Source: Xylaria sp. FL1777
Lineage: Eukaryota > Ascomycota > Sordariomycetes > Xylariales > Xylariaceae
Reading direction: 5' to 3'
Assembly: GCA_022578965.1 (NCBI GenBank)
Contig: MU400581.1
Location: 156,856-220,855 of the forward strand
DNA: 64,000 bases
The translations under genes and the position numbers were made by a program. Shown here in pieces: positions 47,217 to 57,944 of the stretch (the first letter of the stretch is position 1; the number at the start of each line of letters is the position of its first letter). The notes below the pieces were generated by a model. The model ran no database searches. It had not been told where the DNA came from and saw only the letters and a list, made by a program, of their open reading frames with translations.

Positions 47217-50086
47217 TCACATGAAAGCTTCTCATATTGTCAGCAAAGCCTCACTGGACCGACCGGATAGTGAAAAGGCAGTGAGATTTTGCAATTGGTG
47301 ACTTACCGGCGGCATAAGCCTGATACCAAGTAAGCGATGCGCCCCCATCCAGCCACGACGGGTCGAAGGCCTTGTCGGTGAAGAACGTCCATGCTGGCTT
47401 GGGGTCGACAGTAGCCAGGTTTCCGTACAGTATGCCCTTCCAGCCGCCCTCGACCTTGTCCGCGCGTCCCTTGTCGAAGTACGTCGCCCACTCCTGCTTG
47501 ACGAAGTCGGCGGGCCGCGTGAACTTCGTGCTCGGCAGCAAGGGCAGCATGTGGATGCCCTGCACATACTCGATGTTGGCCCCGAAATATGTCGTATGGT
47601 CGCACTTATTCTCGAACAGGATCCCCGCGACTCTGTTGCCGATGTAGTTCTCTGGCTGCACCTTGTTTTGTGCCGTGTATAGGTAGTATTGGTTTAGCGA
47701 GCGCGCAATGACAGAGAGCATGAGGTTACCGCTATAACAGAAGTCAGCACTTATCATGAGCAGAATCGATGTGGTGGAAAATTGCAGAGATGAAATGGTG
47801 AGAGTTACCGAGCTTCCATATTCGCGTCTTTGATAGTTCGTCCCCACATCTTAATGGCATAGGCTGCCATGGCATCTTCTGAGCTTGACTCCTGGTCCTG
47901 TTCCGTAACTTTAGTTACCATCACAAAGAAATCGCAGGATTCTCACGTACTTTTCCATCAAGGGTTTCATATAATCCATGAGCCCAGCTATGACCATGAT
48001 ACCAGTCGAAGTTCCGCGATACAGGGAAATATTTGTCAAACGTGGAGGGGTTAGCTATGTCTCTGACCATCGTGTTGATGTAGTCAACATTCTCTAGTGT
48101 CAGCCAAGAAGGGTCAAGGTATCCGATGACAGCTGCTGCATAGATGAAGTAACCATAATGGAAATGGTGATCGTTGTAAAATGTATTGCCGAAGTCAGCG
48201 CCATTGTTACCTGTCTTGTACGAGGCAGAAGAGACAATTCCACCCCAAGCAGCTTCATGATGTCAGCCTCATTCTTCTGTGAGGTTTTAACCATGCCACT
48301 CACATTCGTAGTAAAGGGGAAACTGCTGCTTATTTGTAGTAAACCGCTTGAAGGCGGCCTTCAAATTCGCCAGTCCGCTTTGTGCCAACTTCGGGTTTTT
48401 CAACAAGTTGTTCGTGGTGAAGCAAATTCCGGCGAATTTAGCTAAAGCCTATTAAATGAAACAAATATTAGTATCGTGTAAACGCTTTTTCCCAGTTGAA
48501 GAATCTCGTACCTTTCCACTGAAGTACATTGAATCTTGGTTTGACTGTTGGTCTACATTTTGGGAAAGCTCTTTTAACGCCACGGGGGTGATAGTCTTGA
48601 TTGCAGAATCAGGGAGCGCGTCTTTGGGGCCTTTAGAGGGATCCCAAGGCGCGAAGCCCATAGTGATAGGCATATTTGGTTCAATCATCGTCCATGAGTC
48701 TGCAATCACCGCCTTTGCCATGCCCTTTGTAGTGGTTTGTAGCTTTACCGTGGATGTCGCTTTGGCGGTGTCACTATCAAAGGATTCATAGTGATGCGGT
48801 AAAGCGTACATCAGCAGTTTAACGTTAGAAAAGCCGGCTTTCTGGAATGAGAAGGTGTAGGTTCCCTTGGACCCTGAAGTTGTACCAGACAGAACCATTC
48901 CCACAGGATAGGCCCCAGATGCGGCATCTATGATAGATTCAGCATCACCGGGATCTTTTGAAACCTGAACAATTCCGTTAAAGGGCTTGCCAGCTTTTGC
49001 CATGCGTTTGTTAATGACTGTCAGGTCGAAAGGGTCACCCTTCGCAGAATATCCATAGACATGCCAAACTTTGCCGTCTTCGAGATAGAATGTGTACTTG
49101 GTGATACCCGGCTGAGGACCCTTGGTTGACCTAGTGACGGTTTTGAAGAAAACCCCAGTTTCGATAACAGGTGTGCCACCGTTATATATGGCTGTCACGA
49201 ACCCCATACCCTGCACCAGCGGGAAGGTGATGAGTGGTTTGGCCTTCGAATCAACATGTAGATTGACATTGGCCGAATGAGAATTGAGGTTGTCCGTCGT
49301 GAGAGAAGTACTGGAGCCGAGTTCCAATGCAGAGAGAGTCAAAGACTGTATCCCAATAGGATTCAGGAAGTACTTCGCAGCCCCCGTCTCAGGCTCTTTC
49401 TGCCCATAGACTCTTTGGCTTGCTTCTACGTGTGATATCGCTAGCCCCCAACTGGACGCAGATCCCTGACCCTTAGCCCATGCTAAGGAATACGGATGTA
49501 CATATGCCGGCGAGTTTTGATTGCCAAGGAAGAAGTTGGCATAGAACTTGTTGGTGCCGTAGGGACCGGAACCCCTTATTCCAAGTCGAGGTACGGGATG
49601 GTCTTTCTGCTCTTCAAAGACGGACGAGGGCTTTTTAGTTCCGATAGGCGAGCCGAAGATGTTGGACGACGCGGTGTTAGTTGGCTTAGTTGGCTCACTT
49701 GACATTTTGAGCATAGGCTCAACGGGTACCAGCAGCGCCGTTGGAGTTGGAATCGGATTCGTTAGGAGAGGAATCGCACTTGCTCTACCGCCAGCCTCTA
49801 AACTTGTAACAACAAATCCTGTTGTATTAGGTTCGGAATCAGATGCAGGGGGCGGTACCTGTATAATTCCCGAAGATGCTGTAACTGTACTGACACCAAC
49901 AGGTTGATAACTCTCACGGTAGGAGTTTGTTGCCGTTGAGTTCGAATAATATCCCGTTAAGTACTGGCGTTGTGACGGCGACTCTTCTGAACAAGAAGTT
50001 CCCGCTTGTTTGAGGATCGGAAGTTCGAGCGGAACTGCTCGCACAGCTATAGGCCCCAAAAAAGTTAGTATCCAAAACAAGAGCAT
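47217..50086 (-). CDS. GH81 endo-beta-1,3-glucanase
   Basis: Six minus-strand exons (50086-48512, 48448-48304, 48252-47951, 47897-47809, 47731-47307, 47230-47217) give 849 residues. A signal peptide (MLLFWILTFLGPIAVRAVP) is followed by a Ser/Thr/Pro-rich region to about residue 160. The GH81 beta-sandwich domain comes next, starting PVPRLGIRGSGPYGTNKFYA. The C-terminal (alpha/alpha)6-barrel contains the GH81 signatures YNDHHFHYGYF and QESSSEDAMAAYA, with the catalytic Glu expected in the latter. It would cut beta-1,3-glucan during septum and wall remodelling (Eng1/Eng2-like) or digestion of other fungi. The final 14-nt exon (ending in EAFM) is uncertain; the real C-terminus may lie a few residues away. 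Confidence 0.92.
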
Positions 50087-51327
50087 AATGACAGGAAAAA
50101 ATCTATAAGAGAGAAAGGGGGGAGGGGGGGGGAGAGGATTTGGAGGGGAGGTTAAAAGAAATAACGATGTCTATAATTGCCGCTCGCGTCGCAACGATTG
50201 AATAAGCTGCGACTCGTTAAGTGCTGGTTTGACTGTCCTATGGGCTGGGGTGTTCGCGAAGTTGTCGACAAAAAAATAGATGAGGATATAAATGTCGAAG
50301 TTGCGGCCAAAGACGAGAGGCCGCCAGAAGACTTGTATATAATCATGGAAAGACATTGTATGCTCTAGCCAAGCCTGAGGAATGAGTATTGTGCACGAGG
50401 TGATTGTCTAGTTGTACGAGCTAGACACATGAGGTCTTGACTCAGTTGTAGGAATGAGATGTCTTGAATCGGACTAGAATTTTCTACCTGGTTTTTATTT
50501 TGAATAATGCCCCGAGAGTGCGAATCGAGAGCTTAGGGCTGGAATGAGAGAAACTCAGAGCCGTATAAAAACGTTGCTCTGTCGAGAGAAAGAAAGAAAG
50601 GGTGAAGTAGTATAACGACGACTATGTTGTTTAAGGTGAGATATATTCTATCAGGGTCTAGGACGTAGTAACGAAAAAGAGAAGACACGAGAACGTGCGT
50701 AGTGTTTATCAATATAGAAAGTGAGACTTCGTTGAACGGGGTCCTGAGATCGTGTACCAGAGTAGAGTCATACAGAAACGCCTTGTTAGGATAGTATCTA
50801 GATCTTAGTATAGATGCCCCAGTTTAGGAGGTATTGTCCTTGCCTTACCAAACTGTCTTAGACTGAGACTTCCATACCGACTTAGGTAGGTGACCTCGCC
50901 GGGTAGGTGCTTCTCCGTGAGGCTATCATCTTGCTAGGCACGACGTATAACATGACAAGCTCAACTAGCCAAAGCAAAAGGATGAACAAGTGAGCTTGTG
51001 TATTTCCCCACTGTTTGGCCTAGAAATAATAGTAGTCCAAGTGATGTCACCCTGCTGTCGGCATGATGAACGGTTGGCTCCGAACAACACACCTGGTCGA
51101 ACCGGGCGCCGGTGTTGAAAAGGGCCCTTCAGAGCCTCTTTCCACAATAGGGACAGCGCTGAAGTCATCATCGATAGGATATTGAATATTGAAACGGAGA
51201 GCAGAAAAATCCTCATTTGACATATTGTGTATATGTAGTTGGAGATAGTACCTCTGCGTGGCTTAGATATGTAGGCTACCCACACCTATCCAAGACCCAA
51301 GGCCATGCGGCCGAAAGCGAACTAGTG
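50087..51327. other. Intergenic
   Basis: No gene supported. It holds a G-rich run (about 50,117-50,135) just upstream of the glucanase start and a GAAAGAAAGAAAG tract near 50,589. Confidence 0.5.
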
Positions 51328-52156
51328 TCACAATCCTAAGGCGTCATATTGATTCTTAAAAATCCTCGATCTCGAACTTTCCCGCCCAGCTGCGCGCCGT
51401 GCCTTGGCAGCCTTGCCTAAGGAGTCGCCTCTGTCCTCATTACGGCCGTTAGCATATACCTTGGCTTTCTTCTTCGCCTTCTTCTCTTCTTCAAGTTCAG
51501 AGGCTTCGACCTGCTGCAACCTCCAGCACTTTCGGACTTCTCTATCCTTCAATACCCACGGCTGGCTCAGGGTAATGCGGCGGAAGTCTCGAGCTTTATC
51601 CCAGAAAAGAACCTCTTCGGTGGTCGACAGAACTCGCGTCGCACTTTCGATCTTTATTTGCTTTTGACCTCGAAAAACCTTCACACTTCCCTTGACATAT
51701 AGAATGGTGCCAATATCGATATCTACAGGTAGCGGTGCCGTAGGTGCAGCACCTGTCGTCCCCGTCTCTGCAGCATGGGCTTTGTTGATGTCCTGATGAT
51801 TTGTCCTATCATTTCTGGGGCTAGGAGCTGGGAAAGTGCATTCGATGCACTGTCCGGTGCTGTCATCGATAGTGTAGACTTGGTAGCTGTAATAGTGGTC
51901 AATCGCGACCACAACTCCTATGATCCGCACCCATCGGATGGGGTGGTTCAAATAGAAAAACACATTGGTATCTATGCACGAATAAGTTAGGCTTAAGTGC
52001 TCTAGGGAATGCGATAAGCTTTTGCTGACCTTCGAAGCCCGGTCGGGACCCTAGGCCTGCAATGTCAATCGCACGCAAGGGACACCAGGCGTTGATGGTT
52101 GGTGATAAGTGGAAGCAATATTGGGGATAGAAGACTAGCGCATCCGCAGTAGTCAT
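51328..52156 (-). CDS. STN1: STN1-like telomere-capping OB-fold protein
   Basis: Two minus-strand exons (52156-52030, 51971-51328) give 256 residues. The N-terminus (ALVFYPQYCFHLSPTINAWCP) leads into the OB fold, whose core reads FYLNHPIRWVRIIGVVVAID, followed by the strands YQVYTIDDSTGQCIECTF and TILYVKGSVKVFRGQKQIKI. A helix and a basic Lys/Arg-rich tail finish the protein. The HPIRWVRIIGVVVA motif is characteristic of fungal Stn1, which with Ten1 (and Ctc1/Cdc13-type partners) binds single-stranded telomeric DNA and limits resection. The protein lacks the C-terminal winged-helix domains of budding-yeast and human STN1, in line with short filamentous-fungal forms. The intron closes the frame as GFEDTNVFFYL. 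Confidence 0.88.
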
Positions 52157-52554
52157 CGCATTTTGTAGGCGACGATGCCTTTTAGAAGCAACCTTGGAAT
52201 ACTCTCAGAAATCAGAAATAGTTGAACATGGTAGGGTTGACAGAACAAAGAACAATACGCAGCAGTAGGTACTTTTAGGCTTCAAGAATGGGGGTATGCC
52301 GCCCCGCAACCAATTTGCGATACTACCTAAGTATATTAACACTCCAACATCCAACCCAACCCCCACCCTCGCGAGGGAAAGAAAAAAGAAACAAGACACG
52401 TCGTTTCCATGACAATATTTATTTTCTTGTATCTCTCAGATACCTGATACCGGTACTTACCTAACGCCAACCTGCCTAGTATCGCCCTATCCCTCCCGTA
52501 ACGCCGCCGACGATTTAAACCTACAAAAGAAGACCGCAATAACCCATCTTGGGT
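52157..52554. other. Intergenic
   Basis: No gene seen between the STN1-like start and the stop of the J-protein gene. Confidence 0.5.
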
Positions 52555-53577
52555 CTATTTCTTCTTCCCCTTCCTCAGTCTCGCTGCCGCAGCTTGAAAT
52601 GCCTCTTCTGAAGGTTCGCCCTTATCTACTCGACGCTTCTTCTCTTTCTTCAACCTTGTCGCCGCGGCCTGAAACTCTTCCTCTGTAGGCTCACTTTCCT
52701 CCACGCGACGTTTCTTTCCCTTCTTCCCGGCTGCAGGCGCAGCACTGTATTTTGCCTCCAGATTGTCCAGAAAACTCTCGCGTCCCTTCTGGTTGCGTCG
52801 GATGAGCGCCGCCAGCTCGTCCTCAGAGGATCCCTTCTTTTTCTTCTCTTTCTTGTCGCCAAAGAGCTTGTCATGAATGCCCAATTCCTTTGCATAGTCC
52901 TCGGCCTCCGTAGCTTCACCTTTAGCCGCCTTGATGCGGGCCTGCCGAGATTTCTTGCTCTCCTTTACGTATGCCTTGAATGCGGGGACGTCTTCGCTTG
53001 CGATGGCGGCGTCGATTACCTTGCGGAAGCGTTCGTCATCTTTAAGCACGTCGCTGAGCATAATTGTTTCGTAGATTGCATCCATATTACCCTCGTGTTC
53101 TTCGTAGGCGACGAGGATATCATCGCGTTCTTCGTCGGAGCCCTTGTACTTGGCCGCAAACTTCTCAATTGCATCGTTCGATATGGCGTCGCGGAATTGC
53201 TCGCGGTAGAAATCCGACCAACTGAAGCCATCCGAATCGACAATAGATTCCGAGGTCGAGCCGGTTTCATCGTAGCGCTTGCGTCGAGTAGGATCTGAAA
53301 GTACAGCGTATGCAAAGGCGATAGATTGGAACGTCTCGTGCGCTTTCTGTTTTTGGTCGTCGGACACCTTGTCTGCCAATTATGCCTTCGTCAGATGAAA
53401 TGAAATCGTCACAGCATATTGTCAAAGTGTGGTTCACTTACCTGGATGATTCTTCAATGCAAGCTTTCGATAAGCCGACTTCACCTGATCTGCTGTTGCG
53501 TCGCGCTCAAGCCCAAGCACATCGTACGGATTAACAACGGTGGGAGGCTCGCTATCGAGGTCATCGGGTGCGTCCAT
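52555..53577 (-). CDS. DNAJC9-like J-domain protein
   Basis: Two minus-strand exons (53577-53442, 53372-52555) give 317 residues. The J domain covers about 17-85: [20 protein letters not shown], then the HPD tripeptide (KNHPDKVSDDQ), which is split by the intron and restored on joining, and a third helix [18 protein letters not shown]. The rest is helical and highly charged, with Lys-rich stretches and a repeated [15 protein letters not shown] / [15 protein letters not shown] unit at the C-terminus. The arrangement matches DNAJC9, a nuclear Hsp70 co-chaperone that also binds histones H3-H4. Nuclear location is suggested by basic clusters such as [10 protein letters not shown]. Confidence 0.9.
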
Positions 53578-53738
53578 TATGGATTTATGGGAGGGATATT
53601 GTGAACGAGAGACTTGGGGGAATGTAGTGGATAATTTTGTCTGTCGACAAGATGGTAGGTTAGATACGTAGGTATGTATTATATGCTGAGGGCTTCGGAG
53701 AGCGCGTATGATACGCGTCGCAGGGTAAGTACGCTGTA

Positions 53739-53763
53739 CAGAGGTCCGGGCAAAAAGTTCTAA
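53739..53763 (+). repeat. Left terminal inverted repeat
   Basis: Left end of the 608-bp element, flanked outside by TA; complementary to 54321-54346. Confidence 0.85.
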
Positions 53764-53794
53764 TGATTGCTAGGCTAATAAACAGTGCAAATTT

Positions 53795-54217
53795 TTATTT
53801 CGCACTTTTGAGGCCACCAGAGCGTAGAGCCTTTAGAACGGTCCGGCGAGAAACGTGAGCATCGGAAGGACTTTGTTTGTTGATTCGATCCGCGATTGTT
53901 TGGGTGGAAGCCCCACGAAGGGTAGGATCAGCTTCCAAAGCCTTGATGATCGATTCTTTTTTTGTAGGTGGACGGCCCGATCGCGGCGCGTCTTCAACGT
54001 ATTCAGCACGAATAGGGCCCTTTCCAGGCGTATAACCGCGTTTTTTAGCCCTTGCAATCAAGCCAGTAAGTCCTCCAGGCGTATAACCCGTTTTTTTAAC
54101 AATATAAGCCCTTGAACAGCCTTCAGAGTGAAGGGATAAGGCCTGGGCTCTCGTTGCAATATCGTATTTCGGCGTCGTCATCGTAAGTGCTGCTCGGTGT
54201 GTTGAAAAGAACAACAA
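53795..54217 (-). CDS. Tc1-like transposase DNA-binding (HTH) ORF
   Basis: A 140-residue frame inside the 608-bp element. From the internal methionine MTTPKYDIATRAQALSLHSE the chain forms two helix-turn-helix units. The first (IATRAQALSLHSEG, SRAYIVKKTGYT) has the sense of paired-like Tc1 N-termini. It is followed by a GRPP-type linker (SGRPPTKKE), typical between the two DNA-binding subdomains, and a second unit (IADRINKQSPSDAHVSRRT). It ends KALRSGGLKSAK, where complete transposases would continue into the DDE/D domain. It could bind the element's ends and act as a repressor, or be mobilised by a full transposase elsewhere in the genome. Confidence 0.8.
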   Translation of the reverse strand: MLFFSTHRAALTMTTPKYDIATRAQALSLHSEGCSRAYIVKKTGYTPGGLTGLIARAKKRGYTPGKGPIRAEYVEDAPRSGRPPTKKESIIKALEADPTLRGASTQTIADRINKQSPSDAHVSRRTVLKALRSGGLKSAK

Positions 54218-54320
54218 TAAGCTACCTAGGTAATTTAGCCTAGGGAATTAGGTCCGAAGCTCTGGCTGGCTTGGTGCTCAAGCCGTGTGGAGCCTAAGCT
54301 ATACACACTATGTGGAGTTG

Positions 54321-54346
54321 CTAGAACTTTCTGCCCGGGACCTCTG
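54321..54346 (-). repeat. Right terminal inverted repeat
   Basis: Right end of the 608-bp element, flanked outside by TA at 54347-54348; matches the left end with one indel and one substitution. Confidence 0.85.
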
Positions 54347-54542
54347 TACAGTGGTCTAGTGTACCGAAATCATATGGCGGGGCATTTACCGCGGGGTAGA
54401 TTGGAGCTCTCCATCCAAGGTTAGTGCACTACAATCTACAGAGAGGCGCTAAAGGGGCTCTGAAAGCGCCACAGCAGCTGGAATCTTAAATTCTTTTAGA
54501 ATTCGATAATTTCAGGCTTTTTGCCTCTCATAATGCCACACA

Positions 54543-55076
54543 ATGGCCGAGCCTATACAAGACCCAATTCCAGAAATCACTGTAGGCGACCATGAGGGCT
54601 ATATGAGACTGGCTCTCTCTCTCGCGGTCAAATCACCTCCGAAGCCCACCAACTACCGTGTTGGTGCTGTCATGGTAGACACAGCGAGGAATGAGGTCCT
54701 TGCAACCGGATACACGCTCGAGCTCCCAGGCAATACCCACGCCGAGCAGTGCTGCATCGAGAAGCTGGCACAGAAATATACAGTCACCGCGGCGCATCTG
54801 GGCGAGGCTCTACCTAACGCCGTTGCGCTGTATACAACGGTGGAGCCCTGCTCGCAGCGGCTCAGCGGTAACACACCTTGCGTCGATAGGATCCTCTCGG
54901 TTGGGAGCCGTATTCACACCGTCTATGTTGGTGTGCAGGAGCCCGACACTTTTGTCACCGGGAATTCGAGCCGAAGGAAGCTGGAGGAAGCTGGTATTGA
55001 AGTTATTTTAGTTGGTGGATTTGAAAAGGATATATTAGAGGTTGCGACTGCTGGACATGAGACACAATCTTCGTGA
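54543..55076 (+). CDS. RIB2-type pyrimidine deaminase (riboflavin pathway)
   Basis: A single exon of 177 residues. The zinc-dependent deaminase fold is clear: NTHAEQCCIEKL supplies the His ligand and catalytic Glu, and TTVEPCSQRLSGNTPCVDRI supplies the two Cys ligands. The RLSGNxPCVxRIL form is that of the deaminase domain of yeast Rib2, which deaminates the ribitylamino-pyrimidine intermediate of riboflavin synthesis, rather than of dCMP deaminases. Unlike yeast Rib2, no pseudouridine synthase domain is attached. RIB3 for the other branch of the pathway lies 33 kb away in the same window. A cytidine-type deaminase of another substrate remains possible. Confidence 0.85.
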   Translation: MAEPIQDPIPEITVGDHEGYMRLALSLAVKSPPKPTNYRVGAVMVDTARNEVLATGYTLELPGNTHAEQCCIEKLAQKYTVTAAHLGEALPNAVALYTTVEPCSQRLSGNTPCVDRILSVGSRIHTVYVGVQEPDTFVTGNSSRRKLEEAGIEVILVGGFEKDILEVATAGHETQSS

Positions 55077-57944
55077 AATAACAAGGCGATATTTCATTTC
55101 TCTATCGTCAGATTAATAGAACGCGTATAGGAATTATGACCCAACCTCTCAACAAGCCGCTACGACTGCAAGGCTGTAGCTGCCTGACTCTGATTAAGTT
55201 CTGCTCGCCTAGCTCAATTGGTAGAGCGTGAGACACTTAAACAAAACACCCTGTCTTGTTTAACCTGCTCAAGAGCGTTGCAATTTTCATGGACACATTG
55301 CCTATCTTTTCCGAAATTCTACTTGTTCCTTCACATTTTGTCTCCCCTTACCATCACTTTGAGACTTCAATTTTCTCCTAGTGTTTGTTCAACGTTAGAA
55401 CCTCACTGGTAATCAAACCGCTGGCGATACGATCCGAGTGCCTCACTGTGCTGTCTTCCCTGAGCCGTGCCACGGTAGCATTCCCCTAAGACATAGCCAA
55501 ACCAGGTTGGTGAAGGTTCTAGTCTTCTAGCGACCTAATATATATAATCGTGCTCATAGGCCACAAAGTAGGTTCAGGCTACACACTATCTAGGTTTAGG
55601 CTTCGTTTACTGTGGCATTGTGTTACTTCTTCCCCGTCTTTCGCCAGCTTTCCTCCATAAATCTTAGCCAAATGGACATCATGATGATAAAACAGGGCGG
55701 CCGTACCACCCACTCTCCTCTTTCCCTATAATAGACGCCCAAGATTTTGTTCGCTCTCGATAGGGTGCTCCGTCGTATAAGAACATTTAGAACATGTGAT
55801 GTGTCAATCATGTCCTGCTGCATGCATCGGGGTACTCAGCCCCTTCGCATATAGGCTGCGGGCTTTGGGGTAGCAGGGGCCATTGGTCAGGCTGTCAAGC
55901 CCCTCCTCAGTCATGTAGTATCAGGCATTGCGGCTCATGTGGGAGCAAGCACAACAGGACCATTCTCGCCAACACGAAACCGTCAGACTTCCGTAGTCCG
56001 CATCAATCAAAGAGCGCCCACACCATCACCAGTATGTATGATTCCCAAGCTTGCTGACAGCAGCAAACCCTCATCCACGAAGCCAGCCGGAGCTGGTCCT
56101 ACCACATCCTTATACCAATCGCAACTCGTCGAGGGACTACAAGGCAATGTTGCCATGTCGAAGACACGTAGCTGGATGCCTACGGACAGCCGCGTCCCTC
56201 TTCCCGTCGTGCCGTCAATGCAGCATTGCATTGTAAGTACTAGAACCATCGACTCGGCTGGAGTTGCACAATGTCCGACACCGGGGACGGCATTCGCCCA
56301 GCGAGGGATGAATTGTGACTCATGCCTCAAAAGGTGAGAGGGCTTGCATGCCCTGACTCATCATTTGAATGCATGTAGCAGCAGCAGCGGCGGACAGCAT
56401 CAATGTTGGTACCAGGGTCTCAGTGACGTGGGCGTCTCTTTCGGGCCAACAGAGGTTCTGGTCTCACAGCTGCGCATCGATGCAGAACCTATGTCATCCG
56501 AGATGTACCTAATTGGCATCAATCCACGGGTAGGTAGACTGTGGGCTCCAGGGGTTTTCCACCTTTATCAACTGGATAGGATGTGTGAGAGTCTAATTGG
56601 GAGAATCTGACATCACATGTTCGTTGTTCGTTTACATGGCCTCTTCAGGGTTTGTCGGACTCCATACCCTCCTGCGGCTGTACTTAGGGCAGACCAGAGA
56701 GCAAGGCAGTCAACCCCTACCCTGTCGTAGGGTTCTCTCTAACATGACTTGAAGAACAATGAAAGGCGGTGTGACTGCGCGTCGAGTGAAACAGCTGAAC
56801 CTCAACTTGCACAACACCAGCTACGTAGGTGTTAGGAGTCAAGGTTGTATTGCTCTATTGGTGACGGTTTCTCACTCCTTTAGCAGTTTTCTAACCGGCG
56901 AAGTATGGCTCAGGCATATCAGTCGAGTCTTGTTGGATTTTTTTGGGCTCTTTTTAACAAAAACAGGTCGTTTTCCACGCTTTATACTGAGGCAAGATAG
57001 GTCAGATCTAGATTTGGAATAACGCTAGTCTAATAACTAATCTAGTCAACCTGATTCTAGTTAGATAGCGACCATCATCGAACGACACCGTGAAAAAGCA
57101 AATGTTGGTACTGTGAAATCAATCGACGCATCTTCAGAAACAGTTTATTACACCGCCTCAACGGATTGCGAAGCTCATTGCTTTTCCCGAGGGTTCTAGC
57201 ATGATTCGTTTCAAGGCTTGACCTGGCCACGTTCCTTCCAGAAATCCTCACTAGACCGAGTTCGTGAAGTAACAGGTGATTAATTAATAGCTACACCTGC
57301 CCTCAATTCTCACTAAACATGTATAATCAACTGATGATATATTTTGTCTCTTGCTAGTTAACAAAGCTTCCCTCGCTTTGTTACCCAATCCGCTTGGTAT
57401 TGGCACCAAGCCAGGTCCGTGCACTATACGACTAGTAAAGGTGAACGTGAAGGCAGGCGTTGCTTGGCCACAGACGACTCAACACAGCACGCGTTTGCGG
57501 CTCTAGACTAAGAGTCTAATACCAAAAGGACCAGCCTAATCGGAATCATAACCGAGACTTGTCGCTAGATCATTTGATCGTTAGTGCATGTCATAAAGTG
57601 GCTATCCGCAAACTACCTGCATATCCACGTTTGTCTCCTAGCCAAACGCAGCTTTGTATCGATTGTTACCAAGTTGCTTAAAATTCAGCCACACGCTGAT
57701 ATTACCACATACCCAGCACATATATCATACCCCCCAGCACAGCAATATCCTGTCTTGTTCTCTCAGCTTCCCACATCTCATGCTCGAGTGCAAGATCTCA
57801 CAAAACGACTAGCTAGGTTAAGAAGTGACACTCCAGTCTTTCTCACCCCAACTACTTGAATCTGTGCTGCCATATAAAATCACCATCCACACGATCCTGG
57901 ATCTGTGCATCCTCTCATCTTCCACTCAGACAACTCATTAGAGC
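55077..57944. other. 2.9-kb gene-poor stretch
   Basis: No gene is supported. It contains a tRNA-Lys-like 5' half (55207-55240) and several unsupported frames. The last 250 bases are the presumed Argonaute promoter and leader. Confidence 0.45.
55207..55240 (+). pseudogene. tRNA-Lys-like 5' half fragment
   Basis: GCCTAGCTCAATTGGTAGAG followed by CGTGAGACACTTAA resembles the A box, D arm and anticodon stem of fungal tRNA-Lys(CTT), but the sequence then diverges and no B box (GTTCGA) follows within several hundred bases. It is either a truncated tRNA gene or the head of a worn tRNA-derived SINE. Confidence 0.45.

Larger units (their letters stand above)
53739..54346. mobile_element. Tc1/mariner-type element, HTH-only, with TIRs
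   Basis: A 608-bp element is bounded by TA on both sides (53737-53738 and 54347-54348), the Tc1/mariner target duplication. Its terminal inverted repeats match over about 24 bases: the left end reads CAGAGGTCCGGGCAAAAAGT from 53739, and the right end, read inward on the minus strand from 54346, gives CAGAGGTCCCGGGCAGAAAG. They differ by one inserted C and one A/G change. Inside is a single HTH-type ORF and no DDE/D nuclease, so it is non-autonomous. The intact ends and ORF suggest recent or selected persistence. Confidence 0.85.

Noticed and set aside
55855..56337. Open plus-strand frame of about 160 codons with a glycine-rich start
   Set aside because: It has no ATG at its beginning and no adjoining exon; the slight dehydrogenase-like look is too weak to support a call.
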